Shown: positions 10,767-22,800 of the stretch, piece after piece
Numbering within the stretch: the first letter of the stretch is position 1
How the letters are laid out: the number at the start of each line of letters is the position of its first letter
Assembly: GCA_000934455.1 (NCBI GenBank)
Contig: KN882223.1
Coordinates: forward strand, 369,790-396,527
Direction of reading: 5' to 3'
DNA from: Apostichopus parvimensis
Taxonomy: Eukaryota; Echinodermata; Holothuroidea; Aspidochirotida; Stichopodidae
Length of the DNA stretch: 26,738 bases
The notes under the pieces: generated by a model
Told to the model about the DNA's origin: nothing
What the model saw: the letters and a program-made list of their open reading frames with translations, nothing else
The model's database searches: none
Program-made: the position numbers and the translations under genes

Positions 10767-13458
10767 AGTTGCAGTTGTATTGCAGCAGGCATGCGTTCAA
10801 AGACTTTCTAAACTGAAAAGCACTGAACGTTCATTATATACTATAACCAGCCTTGCAGAGCATTTCCGCGAGTCTTGATTTTCTGTACATATTCTAAGAA
10901 AGACTCCAAAATATGCATTGACAAAGGACATTAGGCGAGGCCTTATTCTGGTTAGGGTCAGCAAAAACCATGTCACCTTTCACTTAGTCGTTTGGTCTGC
11001 GATGCGCAGCTAGTGGTCTTTAACATTAGAAAGGAGTATTATTTATTTAGTTTTTGGTGTATATTACGGCACGCAAACTACTTGGAATGAAACCCTTTCG
11101 CATTTCCACAAATAGTAATGCAGCGGTGATCGATAGTCTTAATTGGTTGAGCTATTGTGTAGGAAAGTTCGACGGGTGATCAGCTACTAGTTCAAGAAAA
11201 CATTTTATGCCATTCTAACGCATTTGGTTGAATAATCGTGAAGTTACCATCCAAATTGTGGCTTAGAAAATTACAACCCGGCCATCATGAAATAAAAGAC
11301 CGGTATGTCGGCCTAGTTTGGGTGCATACTCACTACTGTTACTATACTAGTACTTTATCCTACGATAACCATCTCGAAATAAACTAAGCTATATTTTGGC
11401 TTTAGACTAAGATTTACTTTGCTTGAAGAATTAACTCAAGTCAAAGTTGAGAGTAAATATAAGCCTATTAACTATGACTTAATCGGGCAAATTCACTTAC
11501 CTGTGAGCATGATCTGTCAGCAGGTGATATGCAAACTCCGCATTACTCATAGGCTTCCCTGTTCAACTACCCATGTTGCCTTCTGTGAGACCCAGTCGTC
11601 ATGAGCATGAAGAAGATAAACTTGCGTAAGGTTTCGCCTCCTGATTGTTTCTCTTCTACTCCTCGCGGCATCGAATCCATGTGATAATGGTCTCCCAGGA
11701 GCACTTCAAAATCTTTTCCTTGGGATCATTTTCCGTAATTTTTTTGTAAAATACTCCTATACTTTGAGGTCGATTTCCTTAGAAATGGTGATCATGTAAC
11801 TACGTTCGATGAAGTGTGTATACCTTATGGGTGTCGGAGCCCCACACACGCACAGCACAGCGTTGTAACTTCAGAACTTGGTACTTTAATTGTACTTTAA
11901 TTAACATCTGGGTTTTTGTGACTGGCAAAAAAAAAATTTCGGTGAGTGACAAACAGCGCCGCCGATTTCTTGTACGAGAGCCCGTCTTTAACTTCAACCA
12001 GACAAGATCGAAAAGAGTTCGGAGAGAGAACCTGGTGTCACTGTTTCAAACGTTTCACTGCAGAAAATTTAATCGTTGTTTCACGTACCTGTTCACATTA
12101 AAATGTTTCATGTAATCCGAGTAAAAGGAAAGAAGCACCAAAAGCGGTTGCCACGATGCAGCAAGTTCTCAAAATGTAGTTCCGTTTGAGAGTATCATGT
12201 TAGTATCTCTCAGCTTTATTATCCATCAGTAAAGCGCAAACATGCAGACCACGAAGTCAAACATGCATCGTTCACGAGCGCGATCCAACAAGGTATCAAA
12301 ATCAGACCACGAATGCCATCAATGAAAATGTAGACCATCGCGGTCCCAGCGTTCAAGAACCTGCAAGTCATTTCGAAGTCCTTCAAACATTGTGGTAACT
12401 ATAGGTAACCGAAGACACATGTGTCGCTTAAATTTGTTCCTCTGCAGTCATAACATGACTATGTACCACCATAGGGGCTCCCCGATCTATGACATAAAAG
12501 AAACACGCACGACCTTCACTCGAGCGAAGCACTAGTCCAAATGACAGAGCTTGGCATCAGGTGGCCAGAAATGTAACCTAATGAGTGGGACCCTATTTTG
12601 GCAAATGATGTCATAAATCAATTTTAGGGATGACATCATCAGTTGCATAAGTACATCGTACGAGTGAGTACTGCGCATGTCTAAAGAGACGGTGCTTACA
12701 TGATTTGGCGGTCAATTTGAAACGTCTACCATGTGAGGGGTACAAGAAGCTAGGAACAGGGGGCGTGGTCAAGAAGAACCCAGGCCCCATACATACACTG
12801 TGCATTACACAGTAAATTGCATAGCCATTCAGAACCCTTTATAAGGGAATGTAACGCTGAAGATCCCTTCACATTGACAAGAAACACCCACACAAGCAAA
12901 AGCAACCTCGGACTTGTGCGGACACCTTCAATTGGTAACACTTCGCACAACGTCTGTTCTCTTTATATTTTTAGAGAAAATATATCAGGCGACACAAGGT
13001 AAAGCCAGTGAAAGTACGGGGAAGGCCAATGTAAGATGGCAACGAGAGGATCGTATACAGGGTGAACCGGTAGGCGAAAACACGGCTCTGAATAGGGCCA
13101 CCATATCTTCCAGAAAGAGCAGACTTTTTCCTCTCTAAGAACATGCAATGTGTCGAGTCATCTATGTTTATCATATGTATCGTTTTCACTGATAGGCCCT
13201 AAGACTTAGCTGTAAGATTTAGGCTTCGTTTAGCGTGTTGTACTTTTAGGCCTACATTTTATTTATTTTTGGTATTCCTCCGTTTCGATTTACTCACTGT
13301 CATTTTATGCTTATCTTTTTAACTTACGCTATCAACCGTGACTTCCTTTATGGGAAGACGTTGCGGACAGGAATACGTAAATCAAAATAAAATAAAACTG
13401 TTAGCAAACTGCTTATCCACTAGAGAGCCTGTGTAATAGAATGTGTAAAAGTAAGTTG
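10767..13458. other. Unassigned region with locally more CpG, no gene recognised
   Basis: Several short open frames on both strands overlap each other and show no domain. Local CpG density is higher than in the flanks (for example 12240-12360 and 12640-12780), and NRF1-like (tgcgcatg, about 12671) and GC-box-like (gggggcgtgg, about 12758) words occur. This could be a promoter area or single-copy noncoding sequence; nothing fixes a transcript. Confidence 0.3.
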
Positions 13459-13494
13459 GCCTGACGTTTCGATCCTAGCAGGATCTTCAGAGGC
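13459..13494 (-). ncRNA. Hammerhead-ribozyme-like motif, apparently defective
   Basis: The minus strand reads GCCT, CTGAA, a hairpin GATCCT-GCT-AGGATC (13485-13471), GAAAC, GTC, AGGC. This has a four-pair stem I (GCCT/AGGC), a six-pair stem II, the GAAA box and a GUC cleavage triplet with the very short stem III known from Penelope-like retroelements. The core strand should be CUGANGA before stem II; only CUGAA is present, so at least two bases are missing. The motif is probably a decayed terminal piece of such an element. No GIY-YIG or RT coding sequence was found beside it. Confidence 0.5.
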
Positions 13495-15871
13495 TAAAAA
13501 TAGGAATACCTAAAGTGAGAGAATTAAAGAAGTGTTAAGCGTGTATTGCAAATAACAACTTTTTACAGTTGTTTTTGGCTGCTTGACTGTATCGGATCAA
13601 TATATTTGTCCGTGCAACATCTCAAAAACAGGTGTATGACGATTTTATTCAGCATTCTTAACGTTAACAAGGTCGATGTTTCGAAAAAAAGTATACGATT
13701 CGTTGCCGAACGAAAATCCTTCCGCGTGTGTGTCTCAAATTATATTGACAAAATGCACAATTGCCGATAACACAACCAAAATTAACCAAGACGATATCCA
13801 AAGCAAATTGCAATGGTTTGCACTGTCATCTCGTTTCTTACACATGAACCATCTCGAATTTTCTGAAATCTTTGAGGATTTAGCGACAAATGGAGCTTCG
13901 ATGGTCAGTGGCAGTTTTACATTCATATCCATTTCAGCTTTTCGCTGTTTGTTTCTGTGGTCACTCACATCCTGGTAGCAGTAGAGAGAAGAAGTCTAAT
14001 AGATTTGAAAACAGTGTAATCTTGTGTGCTGAGTAATTTTTCAATATCCTTGGAACATTATACACCCGGCTCTTATTTTATGCAACTTTAAATGTCTGGA
14101 ATGTGTCATTTCTGTTATCTGAGAGGCTCGTGGCAAACATTTTTCTTTCTTGTATAATTTAAGTGCTCCACTTGGATACTGTCATAGATGTCCCTGGAAA
14201 ATGCTGTGGAAAAACAACCCCCATCCCCTTCCAACACATACCTACTTTTGTGTAATTCTTCCATATTAGTTTGTACATGCAGTTTTCAGTTTCATGTTAA
14301 TGTTGCAAAGTCTGTAGTAGTTTATGCAGGATAACATATCCCCCCTTATCAAGTGAGAGTACAAATAGTTTGATGGATGTCTACATTTAGTCACAGCCAT
14401 CAAAAGGACTGAGATGTCGTTTTAACGTTTTACCTACAAAGATTTATCCATGCATGGTAAGTGAATATCATTAGGCCTCAATGTCATAGTTGAGTAAATT
14501 TAGGTAAAATAGCCCATACAATGTACTGTCCATAACAACATACCTGGCTAGGCTGAGCAGGCAATTGGCCTACCTCAAAACTCAGATATCTGGCTATAGG
14601 CTATACTACTTATGCCCTTTTGCCACAATTTACAGTGTTGGGAATACGTTGCAAATGGAGAATGCATTTGAATATTGGTACAATAGACTGAAATATTATA
14701 GGTTTAAGTTATGACATAGGCTAACCTAAGTTACACCAGGGCAAGGCTACGTACAAAGGCCTAGCCTAAGTTAGACTAGCCTATGTCCCTATTATTGAAG
14801 TGTTAGTGATAGGCTAAGCCCAGAACATAACAGTCATCCCATGTTATTCTGGCATGTGGATCTATCGTTAGGGATACCGTTTTAAGTAAAATGAGGTTGA
14901 GATCATTTCTGTTATAAGGTTTTTGTCATATCGCATCCTAAGGGACAGCCGGTATATATCGTAAATAACAATACAACAAATGAGCAGACGACACTAGTAA
15001 ATTATTTAAGATTCCTATGTAATTGCTTCTACTATCGCTTCCTAAGAATTACTAAGTGAAACTAAACTCCACTGCGACATTTTCGACGATTTTGCAACCA
15101 AATGCGGCACGCGATATCACCATTTCGAGTAATTTAAGTCAACTTTATCACTTTAGTTTAGTCAAACACGTTGTGTTTGTATTACGCGGCGGTACTTTCT
15201 TGCAGTACACAGAAAGCGCCACCACTTGATGAGTGGCTTCAGTATATGTCGCATGACGTCATTCTGTCCTAATCAATTTCTATGGTCTGTACACAGTTGA
15301 ATCCGAACAGGGAGCTTGTTGTTTAGCAAAACAAGACCCTGGGTATATGGGAACGCTGCAAGCCGTCCTACGGAAACGTCGAAAGGACATCGTATCGACA
15401 AATTGGGGAAATGAGAAACAAAAAGAGAATATGCGAAAGTCCCTTGTGACGATCTTATTACCATATCTAAGCTATGTACAACGGTACGATAATAGCAACA
15501 ATTACCGATTTAAACGATTTTAACAACGATCTTGCCAAAATCGTCAAACAGCGCAATATTAGCACCACAATACAGCAATGTTGGGGTTCTTGGTGCCCGG
15601 GAGTAGTATGTGCATTCTTGACAAATTTGGAGTGAGGGCTAAAATACCTCCACTTTTCCCCAGAAATGTCCTCTCCTCTTTATCTTACATTAGCATCTGC
15701 ATGGATTTACATCATGTTAAAGCATGTCATGTCATGTCTTCTGTTGTTTTCCAACAGCTGAAAGGAATGAAAATTAATTATGACAGTGACTGGGTTATCT
15801 ATTACTGCAAGATCAGGACAAAGAGGCAACTTGTCAATCCTAAGTCCTAAAACAGTCTGATCTTACAATAT
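13495..15871. other. No recognised gene; scattered TAGGCCTA-like words
   Basis: Open frames are short and unassigned. From about 14470 to 14830 words such as ataggcta, aggcctag and cctaagtta recur at irregular spacing, giving low-complexity sequence. A perfect TGACGTCA palindrome (the CRE consensus) is at 15254-15261 in a locally CpG-containing stretch (15040-15580). A promoter is possible but no linked exon is clear. Confidence 0.3.
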
Positions 15872-16219
15872 TATAAAATTTAGACAAAAAAGTGGTTGAT
15901 GCGTCCATTAGTATACAGTACCCTTTGGTAACCATGCGTTTGTGTTGCAACCTATATAAATATAAGTGGGTTCTAAAGCAAGAATGTTTCAAAGATATAA
16001 TGTTAAGTGTTCAAATCTGATGCATAAATCACAGGTGAAATATTCCTAGCATGTAGTTTTGTAGTAGGTGGGATTTGCAGTTTACACATTGTATGAAATG
16101 GTATAAAATTTAGACATGGTAACTATGTTGGTCTGTGTTGCAATCTACATGCATATTGATAGGTTCTAGGGAAGCATATAGTTTTGCAGTAGGTGGAATT
16201 TGCAGTTTTACACATTGTA
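15872..16219. repeat. Imperfect tandem duplication with one shortened copy
   Basis: Copy A (15872-16093) and copy B (16102-16219) both begin tataaaatttagac, share 'ggtaac.atg...tgtgttgcaa.ct' and 'gggttcta/aggttcta', and end 'gtagtttt(g/c)..taggtgg.atttgcagttt.acacattgta'. Copy B lacks about 100 bp of the middle of copy A. Confidence 0.7.
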
Positions 16220-16776
16220 AAATCTGATGGCAAGGGAAGAAAAAACATGACAACTTGCACGTCCCAAAAGTGAAAAGGAACAGCCTAATTACATCGATAT
16301 CAAAAACAAGAAAACTTTGCCCGAACAATGGATTTGGAAAAATCTGATATAAATACAGGAGGTAGTTTCCTTTTGAAGTTGGTAAAATAGCTGTTGTGAA
16401 ATCTTATGCAAAAACATTTCTATTCTCAGGAATGGGGTGGAGTGGGACCTTGGACAGCATCTTTGACTGGAATGACCAAAGGACCAAGGTTTCCGTAGAA
16501 TCAAATGCTCTTCGCTTGGGTAATATCTAATAAATTATGTTTTTCCCAACAACCTTTTTGATGATTATGATTATTGTATGTTGCCTTATTTTGCAACTGA
16601 GCCATATTATTATTATTGTAACAAAAGGGGGCAAAAAATAAAACAAAATGGTTCACTTCTATTTGCTGTTTCACATCCATATGCAAATGGAAAGTAAAGA
16701 TGCTTACAAAACTTTCCCCTAAAAATGAGAGTTTCACACGTTTCTAATTCTTGCGATAGCTCGTCGCCCTTTCAGG
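16220..16776 (-). other. 3' flank and probable 3' UTR of the RDH-like gene
   Basis: This sequence follows the stop codon on the minus strand. No AATAAA or ATTAAA hexamer is found on the minus strand within about 450 bases, so the polyadenylation site is unknown. Minus-strand open frames here are unassigned. Confidence 0.4.
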
Positions 16777-16885
16777 TCATTCAACCTTCTTCTCCAAGCC
16801 GACTAACTCAGCACTGACTTCCCAGAGCTTCCGAGCTATTGCTTCATCTTCTGCTTTGGGTAAGGGTTTCTTGACTTTACAATCG
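16777..16885 (-). CDS. RDH13-like: RDH-like gene, exon 6 (C-terminus)
   Basis: The exon follows a strong acceptor (cttcaacag) and codes for residues 300-335, including [10 protein letters not shown] and [14 protein letters not shown], then TGA. SDC and RKLW are common to the RDH11/12/13 tail. Confidence 0.92.
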
Positions 16886-19800
16886 CTGTTGAAGAGAGTA
16901 GAAAACATGCATTGAAAGGAACTCTTTACCATGAAACAAAATGCAAATAACATTTGATATGACAGTTGTTATTTCATTCGGTTTCAGTTATTTGTTTTAT
17001 CACAATGTATGCATGCAGAAATGTGTGTATCAAATAATATGTAGGGATATAAACATACATACATACATACATACATACATACATTGCACAAGGAAGTGAT
17101 CTAAGAAAAAACCTAGTTTGCAGGATAGTCCAGTTGTTTACTGTAAAGCACAGTATAATCAAATGACATGTAAACACAACAAACAAAGCCGATATGAATA
17201 AAACCAGGCAGTATTGCTAAAAGTAGAAAATATGTGGCCTTGGCTGACTAAAGTTTTTAAGTTTCTACTGGATGATGAACAGTGCAACAATTTTTTTTAA
17301 AATGTCCTATGAATTCCAGAGAGAACAGACACCTATCAAAGTGGATACTGTTGATAGATTTTGTAAAGGGCAACACGAGAGAGATGACGAGAAAGATGCA
17401 ATTGTGTGCGTTGGGGGGGGGGGTCAGGGGTTGCTAAACTCTACGAACTTTAGTTTTTATCCCTGATAGATTGCTAGACTCAATAGAGCTCCTATCTGCC
17501 TTCTCTGTCAGATTCATACTTCCTTTCATTCCTATCCCATAATTCAATGAGCAGAATCTGCCTACTTCCTGTCCCTCCCCCATCTTCCATCCACCAAACA
17601 GATGTAGCACTCTACATCCCTTGATGGTTGCCCATACTTTCTCTCCGGAACCCAACTGAACGACCACACTGTTCAGGATCTCAATACATTTAAGTAAGGT
17701 AAGTGTCAAACAATACGCAGTATGAATTCAAAGAGCCATCATCGCACTCACCTGTAGTACAGACCAGTCTCCTGGCCAGCTTTCTCGTCCACGGCGCAGT
17801 GAATGGTGGTCTGGGCGCCCTCTACAGCTGATTTGACCATGAACCTCCTCACGAAGGGACCCAGGATGGCCAGTGGTATACCCAGCCAAGGCCACGAGGT
17901 AGTCATGTGTCTCTGCAGCTCTGTATCGACTCCACCGGGGTGTACAGAATAGGTAGTCACCGATGTTCCTGATAAAAAGATAAATCAGTTTTTGTTTTCC
18001 CCTTCAAACCTTTGGTAAGAACATACTATTTGGATCATATAACAGTACCCTGCTATTACAAAATATATTATTAATGTAAAAACAAGAAGCCTAATATCTT
18101 GTACACTTTCCTTTGTTCAAGAGATCAATTCATTGCCAAACAACTACAATCATGTAAAATGTCTTGAAAACCCTTTGCCGTCTGTCCAGTTAATGAATAT
18201 ATATTTTGAATAGACTGTCCTAAACAACAGAATCTCAGAGCCAGGTCGAGTGAAGGGTACAATTTAGGAGTCTTCTTTTTTCATCAAGCATAAAGTGAAG
18301 ATAATGAAAGAAGCATTACTCTTTTCCCCCATTTTTCCTCAGGCCCCCTGATTTACCCTGGTCCTCCAGACTGTAGCCCCTCTCATGCCATCTTGTCAGA
18401 CCTGCTAAGGCACCAAGAGAGATTAAACACTTCTGAAAACATCATTAACAATTCACAATGCATAACAATTGTGCACTCCGCACTCTTAGTACTGTTCTAC
18501 AATTGTTCAAATATCTGTGAAAGTCACATAACTATATCCTTCAAAGGTCAGAAGTATTGGGCCCACATATAATCATTTTAAATATCACTAAAGAATTTCA
18601 AACTTCTTTCTGGGAATAGTGGACTCTTCGAATTACTAATGGCACTACAGATATTGATGATGGTAAGGCAAGAGTACCGTTTCATGTGAATTTCATCATG
18701 GAACTGTTTAACACACGTACCTTCCAGACGTCTGGCTAGTTCTTTGGAAAAGAGTACATTTGCTAGTTTACTCTGACAGTAGGACTTGAGGGGTGTGTAG
18801 TCTTTCTCAAGCATCAAGTCATCAAAGTGTATGTCACCGTTCTGGTGTGCCATCGATGAAAGATTGACGATTCTGGCTGGGGATGACTTCTTTATGAGAT
18901 CCAGCAGAAGGTTGGTGAAGAGAAAATGGCCCAAATGATTGGTCCCAAACTGCAACTCAAAACCATCTTTGGTCGTCCATCTCGGACATGTCATCACCCC
19001 TGGAAGAGGAGAGTGTAAGCAACGACGCTCAGACCGATGAAAACTTAATTAGCGTGCCTGGTTGCAATGACCCAAAGCTACAGGTTAATTGCACGGTCTA
19101 CGACCTGAACATCGTTAGTTGAAGATTTCAGAAACATAGCCCTGGGCAACAAAACGGCATTTATGGATACATAATTTAATTTGGAGAAACAAAAACTGGT
19201 TACAGAAGGCAACCGAAGGTTTTGTCATTTTTTGGTCAGTAGGTTATTCGGTAAAGGGCAATGCCGCCAAGTCAAGCAATGACACAATAGAGTTCTGCAA
19301 TATAAATCAAATGATTATTTCTGTAAAAAATTGTGTTTTCAAAACAAAAGTTGGTCAGAATGTATAAATCATCATATATTTTGAGATAATGTGAAAATTA
19401 AGTTATTTATCAATTTCTGCATAACATTCTGTATAAACTTCTTATCAATCTGGATGTTAAGGACCGAGGTTATAGCCAAATTAATGCTGAAAACTGTTCA
19501 AGTTATGTCTTCATAGGGATCATGATTGATCAACATACTGTATATCACAAGGAAATAGGGGCAAACACTTCATTTGAAACCAATTTCAAGGCTCCAACAG
19601 AGTAACTCTTACTGAGAGAGCTATAACTCAAAAAGTTTGGAATCATACATCTTAACTTTCTTCGTACCAAGAGGGTCTACTTTTTCAAATTTACCATAAA
19701 AATTTGTACCCTTTAGATTCCTCTTGTTTTCACTTTGGTACTCAAATAAATCCCAGGAATTGTAAATACTGTTGTTTAAATTTGTCAAGTTGTACTGTAT

Positions 19801-22800
19801 ATTGATATATATTTGTATTAAATATTTGTATAAATAAAATGTAAATCAATAAAAAGTTCCAATTAAATTAGTATTATTTGACCAGATTAATAAATACTCT
19901 ACCAGCATTATTAATGATGATGTCCAGTCTGCTCAGCTCCTTATTAATCTTCTCGGCACACTGACGAATCGACTCAAGGGATGCCAAGTCCAATTCCATG
20001 ACAGATACATTTCTATTTCCTGAGAACTCAGTGATTTCAGCCTGGGCTGCTTCGGCTTTCGGTATGCTCCGACAAGCAATTATGATCTTGGCACCTAGTA
20101 AATGAAACATTTGATGATGCCAAATAGAATTAGGAAGTATTCTACAGCATCTACTGTATTTCACATGGATCAAAAAAGAAGGATAAATGCACACATGTGT
20201 AAATCGTCACATATAATTGTGGAAAAATGAGGTTCACCAAATCTAGAACTAATAATCATTGACACTATTTATAGTCCCAGTCGGTAAAACTAGCTGTTGC
20301 AATTGATCATGAGCTCTATATGCAGTATGAGAAGTCTCTGGGTCCCCCATATTATTCCCCCTCCCCCTCCATCCCCATTCAGTATTACAGTCAAAACCTG
20401 AAAATAGAAAGGGTTGCCTGGAAGCATTCACTGTGGCCCCTTGACCTTAGGGACCATTGACCTTGGAGCCCTTTGACCTTGCAGGGGTGATACTGTATGC
20501 CTCATCAGCCTTTTGCAGTCTGCACTGGTAGGCCTTGTTGATTTTTGTTAGGTTGACAGAAATCTTGGCTACAGTGCTGATAGCATCTGTCAACCCTCTG
20601 TTCAAACAGCATCTGAGCAACTCACCTCTCTTTGCCAGGTCAATGGCTGTCGCCTTACCAATACCAGTGTTAGCTCCAGTTATCAGCACAGTTTTGCCAT
20701 CAAGACGAGCTTTACTGTAGCACCATCCTCCAGCTACCCACCGTCTGAACAGAAAGAGGCTAATTCCTTCAAGATACCAAAAATGAACATGGAAATGTAA
20801 TCATGCTACAAACACAAAAGGCCATGAAAGAGAAGTCGATACACAAATTTCTGAGTTTAGGCTAGGCAAATTCTAACTTCTATCTTGAAATAGGCTTATT
20901 TCAATATCGACTGAACTTGAACAGCTTACTATGTACAGTGAGTTACATATCATCATATGCATAAAGGTAGTTCGAATATCTGTCTCTCGACAACTGTGCT
21001 AAGGTTTTGACTAGTGTTCAAACGATTATCGGAATCGGAATCGGAATCGGAATCGGTACGATTATTGCATAATCGGAACATAATCGGAATCGGTAAAAAT
21101 TACGTGGAATACCAGTTATGTCATACCGATTATTCAAAAACATATGGAAGGTGAAAATATCATTATTCAAAAACAAATGGAAGTTGAAAATATCAACTAA
21201 TGTATTAGGTTTGTTCTTTTACTACGAAATATTAAAACAATGACTATAAGAAAAATCGCCCTCGTTATATCAGGTGTCTGTGTAAAATTAATTGTGACAT
21301 GCGTTTGCTTTAGCAGCGCGAATCGCGCAAACAGTTCTCACAATCCCGCATTAAATTTGAAGCAGTGCGGGAGGGTCGCGCACAATCACCGGGAACTTCC
21401 CGCATAGTCACTGGCAAATTACGGCCTACACGAAGCAATTTCATTACCAGCGACAATAACCTAAAATCCCCACAAATCTCCGACCACATGGTAGCCTTAC
21501 TTCACACTAAATCAACATGGAAATCTAACCTAGCCATCTGTTTATTCGCTCTAGTTGTCTCGCAAATAAAAAATAAAAATATCCATGGAAACTGCAATCT
21601 ACGACCACATGTAGCCTAACAACCACACTAAGTCAATGGGAAATGTAGCCCAACCATCGTTTTGCAAAAAAAAAAAAAAACAATACTTAGCGTAGCTTTT
21701 TTTACATACTTTCCTTGCTGCTATCGTCGCGCATGGTACCCGAACACCACACGTAGTCAACGGGAAAATCAAGCATAAGCATCTCTTTATTCGCTGAAAT
21801 TGTGACGCAGTTAGCTAGAACTAAAATATCCATGAAATACTGCAACCTTCGACCACATGTTAGCCTAACAACAACACTAAGTCGATGGGAAATGTAGCCT
21901 AACCATCGGTTTGCAAAAAAAAAATGCGTAGCTTAGTTTACAACTTTCAATTTGCTGGAAATCGGCATTTGTTTGGAAGGTATGTGCTATGTCTTAAAGA
22001 GGGAATTTCGTATTTTATATTGGAGTAGTTTCTAGTTGTTATTATTTCTTTACATCAATCTGGTAACATTCTAGAGTAATTTTAAACAAGTTACGATGGT
22101 ACAATTTGCTTTTCAGTTTGATTGGCCTGAGCATACATTTTCTAGTTGAACTTGAATGGAGTTAAATAGGTAACAAATAGGTATGTTTAACTTCAAGTTC
22201 GTAACATTTCTTTTTGTTCATAAACGGTATAATACTGAAAATAAGTACAAAATATTGTCGGAATGTAGGCAATATGTAATTAAAATTTACACTTTGGTAA
22301 AGATTGAAGATGGATGGTTTGTCTGAGATGCTTTTTGAGATGGATATTTTGAGTAACTATTCTTAGCCCATTTCAAGCCATTAACAGGTGACAAACACGT
22401 CGAGGTGGTTAGGCCATTCGCTTAGCACAGTGCTGACTAAGTAGGATGTCATTTTCGTATTTTGGAAATTTGTAAAAAAAAAAAAAATTCTTTCCGAGAA
22501 ACTCCAGAAGTAATTTGGTACAAACAAAATGATACCTAAGAGCCTTGTATTACAACGAAAGCAAAAGGAAACAGGAAAATCACAACAATAATTGTTTCTA
22601 TCACAAACTTTATTGCCGATTTCGTATAAACGGGATTTATTTCTCTTTTTCAAATAATCGGAATCGGTACGATTATGAAAAAAATAATCGGTAATCGGTA
22701 TTTTCTGTTATGCATAATCGTTTAAACACTAGTTTTGACTGAAGCATTCTTAATTATAGTTGCAGATCTCATCTCGCAAAACATATACCCCTACTGTCCA

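Noticed and set aside
10384..10878. 164-codon frame crossing the right end of the first hAT element
   Set aside because: It overlaps the real transposase remnant in another frame and runs across the element boundary into host DNA.
11595..11740. Two overlapping minus-strand open frames with gene-like peptides (for example LLGDHYHMDSMPRGV)
   Set aside because: Both frames are open over the same bases, no family was recognised, and no clear splice sites join them to other exons. A protein search of both frames would decide.
12611..13189. Cluster of 60-75 codon frames on both strands
   Set aside because: They overlap one another on opposite strands, with no recognisable domain or codon pattern.
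15578..15850. 90-codon plus-strand frame with an acceptor-like site (ttttccaacag) before its last 30 codons
   Set aside because: No homology recognised and no upstream exon or donor that fits. A chance frame is more likely.
20745..20747. Nearest AG before the RDH cofactor-motif exon as splice acceptor
   Set aside because: Using it puts a TAG in frame two codons later when joined to exon 1. The AG at 20768-20767 keeps the frame and completes the hydrophobic segment.
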